A stretch of 64,000 bases of DNA from Parapristionchus giblindavisi. Its lineage: Eukaryota; Nematoda; Chromadorea; Rhabditida; Diplogasteridae. Shown here one piece after another: positions 45,872 through 57,000 of the stretch. Position 1 is the first letter of the stretch. The number at the start of each line of letters is the position of its first letter. Where the stretch lies: the NCBI GenBank assembly GCA_943737045.1, contig CALSFV010000293.1, positions 62,001-126,000 on the forward strand. Reading direction: 5' to 3'. The position numbers and the translations under genes are program-made. The notes under the pieces are model-generated. The model was given only the letters and a program-made list of their open reading frames with translations. It was not told the origin of the DNA and did not search any database.

Positions 45872-48800
45872 TTATATTCGCTCCGATCGAAGTGTGTAAG
45901 GAGTATCTCTTATTTTAGTAGGTCCAGAATTTGAAATGTTGGTATGGTCTCCTTTTCGAAGGAAACGCGATCGCAGTAAACGAACCAGAATGTCGCGGGC
46001 GAGCTGAAAATGAAATCTGTATAATCAATAAATCGATAAAAGGAAATTTTTAAAAATTATTCCTCTTATTTTTAATTTTTTTTTAAAACAATAACCTTTC
46101 TCGGAGGGTTCTTCATAAAGTATATAAGAGAAAGCACCATCGAATCCAAGCTGGAGGCGTTCTAAGAATTTTCACATAACAAAACATAAATATATTGATA
46201 TCTTGTTTAGAATATACGACTTACTATCAAGACACATCGAATAAGAAATAGGACAAACGGAGGTAGAAATGACAGGTCGATTCCGAACGAGAGCATTATA
46301 ATGCCCAGTGGCATATCGTACAAGAATAAGACAGCAGTCATCTGAAAATTGTTCACGTTATAGATGAAAATTGAAATATTCCATCTCAATTATTTTACAT
46401 TGCCTGTGCTGTGATTTAGTAGGGAATGAGGGTAGTCGGTCAAAGAACTGGTTAGTCACAATCAACTTTCAAAAGCCGTTATTTCTCCATTTTGTAATAT
46501 GAAACTCGTCACATCATCCATGATATATCAATGCGTATTACCAACAATAGTAAATTATGTATCCAACCATTTTTCTTGTTTGTGTCCTATGTATTGTTCA
46601 TTACGTACCAGCATAATAAAGATATTATTATTATTTGGTGGTTGGCCCTAAATTTGGTTCGAAGTGGGGCTGTTATTTAAGTACAAGTTATTGGTCCAAC
46701 TTTAAAGCATATTTATGACCAACGACCAAATTATTGGCTCACCTTATAAAGAGGGGCTGGTCTTGTAGCCAAATTTTAGGCTAAACTTCGACCAAACTAT
46801 TGGCCCCACTAAAATTGCGGAGATGTTTTGCACACGTCGAGAATGTTCAATAGCTGAGTTCAATAACCGTTGAATGCACATAAGGATACCTGAATAAAGA
46901 AAATGTTGATCATTTTCTGCTGTAGTCGCTGTGTTCGAGATGTGAATGGTGCTCCTTGGTTCTGAAAAGAGAGAAAGATTTCATGCAAATTCATCACTTT
47001 ACATCTGTAGTTCGCATATTCGTAATGTATTTCTGTATCTTATTGTTAGCTCTGATAGTTCTCTTCGCTTAAAAAAATTATCACTCACACTGTCAACGAG
47101 ATTTTTTTGAGTTTGCCATGAAATCGTTTGCGTACATTATTTCTCACGTTGATGCAAAAAGCCAAGGTCCCGAATGGTTAATAGGAATACACAATAGGTA
47201 TTAAACTTCCCAGACATAAGATAATACTCTCAAAATAATATAACTAAATTATACCATTTGTCGTCGCATGACAAGTGTTGAGTGAATTGACAGAAAGAAT
47301 ATCAGAGGAATTATCCAACCGATTGTGAATGTAGCGTATTTAAGCTCTGAAATGCAAAGCATTTCGAGGACACAAACAGTAAAAGAGGAAACGAGTCAGT
47401 GCATATTCACATTCTGCAACGATCTCATACAGGAACACCCTCAAGCAAATTTCAGTCTCCGTGTTGGCAATACTCTCTAGCAACAAAAACAAACGAGATA
47501 AATGGATTTCCAAATTAGCTTGGAGTGCGCCTTTTAAGATCACTGACCAGGACCGTAGTATTGTATGTCTCCGGGAGTGCCAAGGTATATAAGAACGCCA
47601 CCACGCTCTACGAGCCAGACGAAGTCAGCGTGCTGGAATAAACTGTAATCAACAATGTGTTTCAGCTCCCCTTCCACTCTCTCGCAGTATATTGTCAATC
47701 GTTCGTTTGGCATTTATGATACAATGGTTACGGTATGATATGAAACATGGCAAATATCAAATTTCTAAGATCAAATATCATAAAGAACCCAGTTCAGTTG
47801 ACAACATACATTTGTATTGCTCAAATTATGTGACTGTGTCGAAATGAGTTGATTTTGAATATTTGCTCATTGGAAAAAAAAGAGAAACAGTTTTTAATAA
47901 AGCGAGACTATGGATCCGTGTAGTCCTTGTCTTTTATTTTCGCATCTTTATAAAGGTGCATCATTTGCTAATCATTTACTGCGAAGAGCTCTTCAGCTCC
48001 GTCTGCGTCCTCTCCCAATATCCCGAATCTAATCGAATGATAGACGATCGAAATGCTGAGGGCAATCATGATGAACCATTGAGATCTGAAAATGGTCTTT
48101 CTATCCAGGTAGTCCGCTCAGCACTTTTTGTCTCACTACTCACAAACCAAATGATGTTTTCTAGCCCACCAAAAATGGCTTAAAGACACATCCGAGGTAA
48201 TTCTGCTCTCCGCCTTATTGTTAGAACGCTCTCTCTAGACACATAGCGAGAGCATTGCTATAGCGGAGAGTTTAAAATTAGCTCGGAGGTTGAATTTTAG
48301 TCGTACGTGAACATTTGGCACGCTAAATAGTTGACATATTTTGCTAAAGATCTCTCAATAATAACACTAACGCTAGGTTTACTTTTAAAGGCAAATGACA
48401 TGTGTTATATATGCCATTAGTCTCAGTTCTAGGTGAATCGCAAAAGTACACGTTCCTCTTTATATATTATATATATTTTATCTACATGCACACGCATGCA
48501 ACGACACATGAAAATTATATGAACAGTGACTGCCTCATCACTGTCATTTTTTCGTAAATTTTGCAATAAATACACTATCAGTCAGCGTTATACCTATTCG
48601 AGATTCGTAATTTTGATCTCCTTTTGCTTATCGAACTGTCAATAACCATCTGATGAAAACGTAACAGAAGAAGCACGAATGGACCGGTGGAAGCGATTGT
48701 AGTGAACGTGAAAATTCCCTGTGAAATTGTAATATTTAAAGATTAAAATATCTCTTTCACAGCACAATTCAATTATGTCATCAGACAAATTGCAAAAATT

Positions 48801-49762
48801 ATAGGTCGAATATAGGGCTCCCCGGGGAGGCTTTTTGTACAAACTACTTATTTTTCTCAAACGATGTACAATGTGCTGTGTGAATGCAAAAATCTTCTTT
48901 TTAACCCCTATTTGGATACGGTCGTTTTGTTTTTTTTGGGTATGATATTAAGGAAAATATATTTTACCATGATTAACTGCTTGCTCCACCCGATTCTGCA
49001 CAAGGGACCTTCACAATATATTGCGGCATACGGTGTGAGAAAGTGCATGCCGGAGAGAAAACACAAATTAAATTCGAGCACCATGAGTAGAATCTGGAGA
49101 TTCATAGATGAGAAAAATTGAAAATAACCAACTCGCAAACAAAATTAGATCATATTCAGAATGTTTGAGTCAGTGGACATGCCTGACATACAGTGCTGGC
49201 CAATATTCTAACATATTTTGGTTTTTCAGCCAAAACTTTCTTCGCAGTCAACCGTTTCTCTTCATTTTTTAATATGTTTGTATAGATGATCCTGTGATAT
49301 AGTGACCCAATTTTTGTACCTATTTAGATTAATTTTAACGTTTATTAAAATCCAAAACTTATAAACATCTTTATGATGTATGATAAATAAAAATAAGTAT
49401 ATAAACTTATATAACTGTGTTGCACAAAGATTGCACCTTACGTTACAGAAAGTATGACAAAGGCGTACCTGATGTACGATATAAGCCAATTTAATATCAA
49501 ATCGATAGAGAGAATTCTTTGATAAGAGCATGCAAACGATGAGAGGATGAACGGTCAGCAAAGAAACGATGGCAAGACTCTTTTGAAAACTGAAAATGGC
49601 AGTTCTACGTTATTCAATAATATTTTTAACAGCCCTGTGGCAGAATTCTTCAATGATAGGAAATAGTTTTCGGGCAAAGAACATAACTGACGATACTATA
49701 ATGTCGAGAGCGAAGTCTCTATCCCAATCCAATAAATACTGGAGAGTTTCGTTTGAATGCAT
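45872..49762 (-). CDS. STR-superfamily serpentine receptor (class I/H-like)
   Basis: 370 residues in 11 exons: 49762-49692, 49589-49469, 49093-48968, 48718-48594, 48085-47980, 47632-47548, 47346-47255, 46961-46890, 46341-46225, 46161-46096, 46003-45872. Start MHSNETLQYLLDWDRDFALD. Motifs in order: LLTVHPLIVCMLLSKNSLYR, YCEGPLCRIGWSKQ, STGPFVLLLLRFHQMVIDSS, GEDADGAEELF, VERGGVLIYLGTPGD, IGWIIPLIFFLSIHST, FTSRTQRLQQKMINIFFIQ, YDMPLGIIMLSFGIDLSFLP, LDSMVLSLIYFMKNPPRK. A basic cytoplasmic tail follows (LARDILVRLLRSRFLRKG). Seven hydrophobic stretches are seen. All splice sites are canonical. Closest to the gene at 51060-59983, with which it shares an upstream block. Inferred role: sensory GPCR; ligand unknown. 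Confidence 0.9.
46624..46834. mobile_element. Family-3 MITE in a receptor intron
   Basis: GGTGGTTGGCCCTAAATTTG, GAAGTGGGGCTGTTATTTAA, then CCAAACTATTGGCCCCACTA and AAAATTGCGGAG. It lies in the intron between exons 8 and 9. Confidence 0.6.
47424..47538. repeat. CTCTCTCG-hairpin MITE (family 1), diverged
   Basis: GTCTCCGTGTTGGCAATACT, CAAATTAGCTTGGAGTGCGC, TTTTAA on the right, ending just before the exon 6 donor of the receptor. Confidence 0.5.
48192..48298. repeat. CTCTCTCG-hairpin MITE (family 1)
   Basis: CTGCTCTCCGCCTTATTGTT and GCGAGAGCATTGCTATAGCG arms, then TTTAAAATTAGCTCGGAGG. Confidence 0.6.
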
Positions 49763-50724
49763 TCGGAGGAGAAAGTGACCGCTTTTTTTCTGAAGTTTGA
49801 TTATTGCTAGTAATGAAATAGTCTAGCTGATCACATACTATCATTAGCATGGCAACAATTGAGGGTGATAATTTATTGAGCAGTAAAGGTAAAATGGTTA
49901 AGGCACATCCGGATATTTAAACACGCTAAGCCCTGCGGGAGATTACTGCTAGGCCAGTGAGAGGATAATGTTTGGCAGTATCAGGAGGGTTATTTAAAGA
50001 GCCAATTATTGACCGTATAAATACACATGTTTTCTTGGCGCGATTACGATTTTACGATGTACGATGTACGAGTACGATTTTCTTGGTATTTACGATTGGT
50101 TCTTGGTCTTCTTTTCTTGGTAGTCATCCCATGCTCCTTGTACGTTTACAGAGAGAACCCAAGGGAGATAGTAGTTAGGTCAAAGGGAGAACGAGACTCA
50201 TCGAATATTTCTGTATTTAGCAGCCAGCAGCAAGGTAATTACACAAGTGCATTTTGTGGCAACAATACAGATTTGACCGATTGATCCTCTATCACGAGCG
50301 CATATTGTGCTCTAACAATAAGCGTACGGGAATAGAGAATCGATGTTGAATCTTGTGGAGAGTAAAACTGCAATATTCATTTCAATAACAATAAGTTAAA
50401 CTACATAACAGTGCATTGCAAGCATATCTCACCCCACAACAGATTACAATACCTACGCGACTTTTAAATCCTCTTATCCATCCTCCGTCGATTCCCTAAG
50501 TGATATAAGTCACCGGCCCCAAGACATGGAACCATACTATACTGCCCAGGAATTGGCGCGATACCATCAATTTGTAAATATGCAATTTTGAACGATGACG
50601 GCTGTTGTTTCTAACAATAAGAACAAATAAATCGAAAACAATGTCCACCAAATATCAGAAATTAAAACACCAACATAGATTCAGAAGCGCCCACGGGTTT
50701 TTTCTGATATAATAATCCTAAACA

Positions 50725-50905
50725 GGCGGAAGGAGCTTGTAAACTCCCAATTTCCTCACTTACCAAACTAACATTTATAATGAACGCCTAACCAATAATC
50801 AAAAGAGGATTCATTCTCCATAAAAAACCTCAAAAAATGTTCCCGTGCAATTTTTCGCAGAAGAATCTAGAAAGGTGCCACATAGAAAAGAGTTTCAGTG
50901 AGTTT
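50725..50905. promoter_or_regulatory. Upstream block shared with the next receptor gene
   Basis: GGAGCTTGTAAACTCCCAAT, TTCCTCACTTACCAAACTAA, CATTTATAATGAACGCC and CAGAGGATTCATT-like motifs align with 60318-60420 (GGAGCTTGGAAACGCGCAAT, TTCCTCGCCAAACAAGCTAA, CGTTTATAATGAACAACC, AGAGGATTCAT). It sits about 1 kb upstream of the receptor start at 49762. Conservation may reflect only the duplication; a regulatory role is inference. Confidence 0.35.
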
Positions 50906-51059
50906 TGTAATGCAAATAATGATAATTCTTTATCGTATCGGAAAATGAACGCAAATTTATGTCCATGTAAAGGTAACTCTCTTTCACCATTCCCGTTTTT
51001 CAAGGCGAAGTCCTGTGGATGATCACTGCGCGGCCAGTGATAATTGTCTAATTGTAAGT

Positions 51060-54000
51060 CTATGTATAAGCGCGAAATGCGGATGGTGTTGGTCGAATTT
51101 TAGTTGGACTGGTAATCGACAAGTTCATCGTTGCGTTGCGAATGAATCGAGTTCGCAGTAATCGATTAAGGATGTCCTGCGCGAGCTGCAAATGAAATAA
51201 TAAATCGATAAAATTAAAATGAATCAAACAGAAAAATTCACGCTGCGAATATCCAGATTATGCCATGATTGGCTCTTACATTAGCAAGTTTTCAGAAGAG
51301 AACGGTGTAAGGTTTGAAAAAAGCTCAATAAAAAGATAAATGATGTGAAATAATTTTCTTGTCTTGTTGCCAAAAAGCGCTGAATTTAACTTCATCGTGC
51401 ACCACTTTTTAAACGAATGTCTCAATGTTCCTCATATCATCTTTCTTTGTGAAATAACATTATTTTATATTATTTACTAACATTTTCTAGTCATAATATT
51501 ATTGTGCGTATGAAATGTACTTAAAGATGGTGTCCCACGAATATTTTCGTGAATAAACTGTGAAGACAGGATGGTAGAGAAAGTCATATAAGCCACCACA
51601 TACTATTTCTTTTGTAATGATTCTGCGTATTGATTGACATAATCACGATTGAAAGATGGTCAATAGTGCAGGGAATGGAGAAAGAGAGATGGGAAGGGGC
51701 CTAATGAGAGGGCAAAGGTTGAATGCCGGTCTCAAACTGAACATAGACACACTTTTTACTTACAGTATATTTCTGAGTGGGCTCATTCCCATCGTGGTAG
51801 GAGCTAATGTTTCTTTTCGTGGTTCCCCATCTTTAAGCATAAGAAAATGACAAACGGGGCTCTAAGGAACGGAAGTCACTCAAAGGCTAGATCTCCGCAT
51901 TTTTAGGGGGGCCAATAATTTGGTCGAGTGTGAAAAGTTGAGCCAAGTTTTTGGTGGTTGAGCCAATAATTTGGTTCGAAGTGGGGCTGTTATTTAAAGG
52001 GAGCGTAACCTCTCTCAATGGTCTCTTCGACGCGCAATGCTTTCTCGTTTTAAAGAACAGAGAAATAGTGTGCATGATGTAGAGACCATTGAGTGAGGTA
52101 ACCCTCCCTTTAAAGATGGTGTCCCACGAATATTTTCGTGAATAAACTGTGAAGACAGGATGGTAGAGAAAGTCATATAAGCCTCCACATACTATTTCTT
52201 TTGTAATGATTCTGCGTATTGATTGACATAATCACGATTGAAAGATGGTCAATAGTGCAGGGAATGGAGAAAGAGAGATGGGAAGGGGCCTAATGAGAGG
52301 GCAAAGGTTGAATGCCGGTCTCAAACTGAACATAGACACACTTTTTACTTACAGTATATTTCTGAGTGGGCTCATTCCCATCGTGGTAGGAGCTAATGTT
52401 TCTTTTCGTGGTTCCCCATCTTTAAGTCACAGAGTTGGGCTAAACTTTTGGCTTAAATAATGGCCCAACTACGGTAAGTCGAGCCGTAAAATAGGTCGGC
52501 GATGTTTGATAATACCTTTCTTGTTTGGTCACGTCGGCATGCCCGCCATGGAAGTTTTTCAACTAAATAATGTTGTTCTCGTTGCATACTAGTTTGTATT
52601 CTACTTTTCAAAGTATTTTGCTAGTTGAGTAGGCTATAGTTATTTTCGCTCTTTCATTAACTGTGCTCATTAATTGTTGTTTTTCACTAATTTAGTTTGT
52701 TACAGGGATATCTCTGCTCTCTCAAGATGGACCCGTTCACTTCGCCTCTGCTAGAACGGTAAGCATCTTCTACTTATGAAATGTCAAGGGTATTTAATTA
52801 TAAGTAGTTAGTATTCATGCCAATTAAGTCGTAAGCGTTCGATTTTGAGACCGTTAATTTTTTCATGTTTCAGCGTCTTGTCGCTTCGTCCTCATGCCGT
52901 CACCTGCGCAAAGTGGCTGGGTTAGTTGATTTTTTGATTGATTTTGAAAGATCTGACATGCTATTGATTTCTGCATCGTTACATTTGCCTTAAATGCCTA
53001 CACCGGAACCTCCTCTGCCGCGTCTCCGTCGTTACGGCGTAAGGCAAATGTAACGATGCGTTAACTATCATTGTTTATCGATTAACTTTGTTCATTGTCC
53101 TTTGTTCAGGTGACGTCTTCTACTACCAGTTCGCCGTCCATCACGCTAACAGTCGACATCAGTGCCCCCTCCCCGTGTAGCTGTAGAGGCTATAGCCATA
53201 AAGTCGTGGGACGCTTTATTTCATTTTTTTGAAACTTGATTTAGGAAAGATATCAAATTGATATTTGAGTCAATGTCATTAACCACATCAAGAAATACAA
53301 CCATGATGTATTGGTATTATTAGATCAGTCCACTGCTGCATAATGATGACGCTTGCAGTTTTCGAACACGTATATTCTTTAGTGAAAAGCCCTGTTCTTT
53401 TGAAGCGACGTCAGGCATTGGTCGAAAAGTATGTAACAAAATACCAAGCCTGATCGCATTTTGAGCCAAAATTTCCCAAAAATCGAAAATCCTGACCGCA
53501 TTTTGATAACCGTTAACCTAGCTATTCCACCTATGACGTCTGGACTGCCCAGGCGGGATACGTGAGCTGATAATAGACTTTTGTGGGATTGGCCTGGCCA
53601 TACGAGAAGGCAATATTATTATTATGATATTATCATAACTAGAATAAGTTTTCGATGGTGATTACTAATCTCTTTTTAGGAGTGCCTAGACGAGCTGAGT
53701 TTCGAGAAAATCGAAGTTCGGCTAGTCAATTTGAAAATTCGCGATAGATAGTGCACAAACATTGGTGAACTCATCTATCAACCTTCGATACAACGACCTG
53801 TGTAGTGTAGTGGATAAGGCGTCCGCGTTAGCTTTTGACTGTCACTGGTTCGATCCCTCTTGCAACACTTTTCTTTTGCTGTTTTGTTGATGACAAGATC
53901 AAACGTTGATGCTTCTTTATCGGTCGTTGATCCTTTCTCGCGCGATTTTGTATGTCGTTAAAAGGCCTTTGTGCATCTTATTCAACATATTACATGACCA

Positions 54001-57000
54001 TCACTTTTTCAATGAGATGTGTGTTCTATTTTCTGGCTTTCATAATCACAGCAACACGTTTTAATCTTTCGACCTTGACATCAAGAAAATAAGCAAAAGA
54101 AAAGTGCTGCTAGAGGGATCGAAACAGTGACAATCAAAAGTTAACGCGGACACCTTATTCACTACACCACACAAGTTGTTGCTTCGAATGTTGATAGATG
54201 AGTTCACACTACCCGTATTGTAGTTATGATATTGTCTTGTCATATGGCCAGGCCATGTCCACAAGGTTCCCCTGTGATTTCCCCAAGGGGCAAAATGAGA
54301 GTGATATTTATCCCCAGTGGCCGTATGCATGAACCATTTTCGAGGAAGATGTGGCGTCGTTAGCAGGGTTGTGCGGAAAATATTTTTCGGAAAAAATTTA
54401 GGAAATCTTTTTTTCCGGTCTAAAAAACCGGAAAAAAACGGAAAAACCGGAAAATCCGGAAAAATTCTGTAAAACGCATTTTATAGTGTTTTATCTAACA
54501 ATTACTTTGAAAACGATCAAAGCGAACAATGTAATGATCTAAAAATCATTTAGCAGCAAATAAGAGATAACAATTATCCAAAAACATAAAAACGAACAAT
54601 GTGAAGCTTAGAATCCTCGGAGTTGAATATTCACGTTAAGGAACAACAATGCTATATATACGTGAGTATTGATCAATATAAGCGAATCATGGGAAAGAAC
54701 TATGACCAGTCTGATAAAAATGACCAAAAAATCTTCAAATGTTGTGTTTCATATGTATTTTTTACTCTGTACAGCATTTAATTTTTTTCCGGTTTTCCGG
54801 TATTTTTTCGGAAAATTTTCCGAAAAGGGGTCGGAAAAACCGGAAAATTTTTCCGGTCGGAAAATTTTCCGCACAACCCTGCTGCCCATGGCACACCCCA
54901 CGGACAAAAAAACCTTAGTATATTGTTTATTAGCACCGAACATCTTTGTGTTATTATTCAATGGACGAATTTACATTGTTTTCATATGAGTCCGCTTACG
55001 AGAGAACCGCAGTGGGGTCTGGCCCAGTTAAAAATCAAATTTTAGGGGTAGAGTTCTCATGGTTGTTGATGCCGATGGACATGTTCATTTTGAGCCTAGG
55101 ATGGAGCGTGATATCGATTTTTTGCGCACGATTCTGATGGTGCATTAAAAAGTGTTAAGCAAATCGACGAGTTTCCAGGCGTTAAAAAAAGCACCTTCAA
55201 AGGTTCAATTCAAATTACGACTTTCCCAATTCTATTTTTCGTTTTAAAAATTTATGTATAGCTGGAACTTCATTTTTCAATCATTTTTAAGTTTAATTTC
55301 CACCTTTAGTACTTTCAAAAGCACTGAAACTCGAAGACCGGAATTTGAATTCCCGAACCTTTGTCGGCGCGATTTCAAATTTCGCGTTTCCACTGCCGGG
55401 TTTCGAGGTGCCTTTTTAACGACATGAAACTCGCCGATTTGGGTCTTCCACTCTTTTTTAACTCGCCATAAATTCATTCCGGACCGATCTATGCAGGTCC
55501 CTTAATACACTTGCCTTTCAGCGAATTTCCGTTTTTGAAAATTTTTCTTGAAAAATCAATTAGACAGGTTCGCCATCAAGTTCTGCCCCGGGGAACATAG
55601 TCGCCTAATTTTAGCATTGATAGATTCATAGAAATTGGAATCGTGATTTCGACGCGACTTCGTCTGGTATCAACATGCAAAATGACTGTCCATCGTCATC
55701 AGCATAGTCGAAAAACACAGAACATTGTTAGAAGTTATTAAGTTTTAATATTGTTAGAAGTTAGTTTTAATATTGTTAGAAGTTATACATATATTGTTAA
55801 TGATACGAAATCCATTAAATGTTTATTGTTCGTTTTATTTTTCTTGTCATGTTGTAATCGATATGTAAATGTTGCTTGTTGTGAGAATAAAGAAGTATAA
55901 AACATTTTAATGTGTAGGAGACATATATGGAACTGGAATAAAAGTAAGCAAATAAAGGGCTAAACTTTTAGTGGTCGAGCCAAATTATTGGCCAAATTAT
56001 TGGCCCCACTTGAAAAGTTGAGCCATTAATCGGGACTAAAGTTTAGCGAAAAGTTTAGTGGGGCCATTATTATGACCAAATTTTTGGCCCCACTTGAAAA
56101 GTTGAGCCATTAATTGAGATAAAAGTTTAGCGAAAAGTTTAGTGGGGCCATTATTTTGACCAAATTAATGGCTCAACTTTTCAAGTGGGGCTGGTCTGGT
56201 AGCCTAATTCGAGACTCAACTTTTAGCAAATTATTGGCCCCCCTAAATATGCGGAGATATCGCCCAACTCTCGATTGCCTCTCCGCTGCCTCTCACCTAA
56301 CCCGGCTGACCTTCGTCGCGCGCTATTTGATATATAAAAGAGATCGGCATAGTTTCTGAACCATTCAAAACTAGAAGTCTCTTCTACAAATAAAAGTGAT
56401 TTTTATACTCTCTATAAAGAGCGTGCATAAGTTATATTTGAACACTTTAAATTATTAAGTTAATACATTAATTATGTAAGTTGTTATACCTTTCTTGGCG
56501 GGTTCTTCATCAAAAATATCAGTGATAACATGAGCGAGTCAAAACTTACTACGTTCTTAAATTGGAGTTTTGATTTTTGAAATTTAAAATTTTAAGAATT
56601 TTTTTAAAAGTTACTCACGACGAAGACACATCGAGTCAGAAATAATACGAATGGAGGAAGAAATGATGTGTCGAGTCCAAATGTGAACAGAATTATTGCC
56701 ATCGGCATATCGTAAACGAAAATCACACCGGTTATCTGAAATGGCATTGAATTATTGATTATATGTATTGATTGATTTATCGATTGCATTCGGTTTGAAA
56801 CATAGTGTTTTATTGAGTTTAGAGCGACCTCATAGCACTAGCCAGTTGACGGAGGGTGTGGAAACAAAACAAAAAATGCCAATAGATTGCCGCTTACCTG
56901 GATGAAGAAAACGTTGATCATTTTCTGTTGAAGTCGCTGTGTTCGAGATGTGAATGGTGCTCCATGATTCTTATGAAACAAGTAAAATGCTTAAAGGGAG

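Noticed and set aside
53808..53866. A tRNA gene (also at 7622, 27945, 28483 and 35800)
   Set aside because: A and B boxes are good, but acceptor and anticodon stems do not pair, and the sequences recur inside repeat elements.
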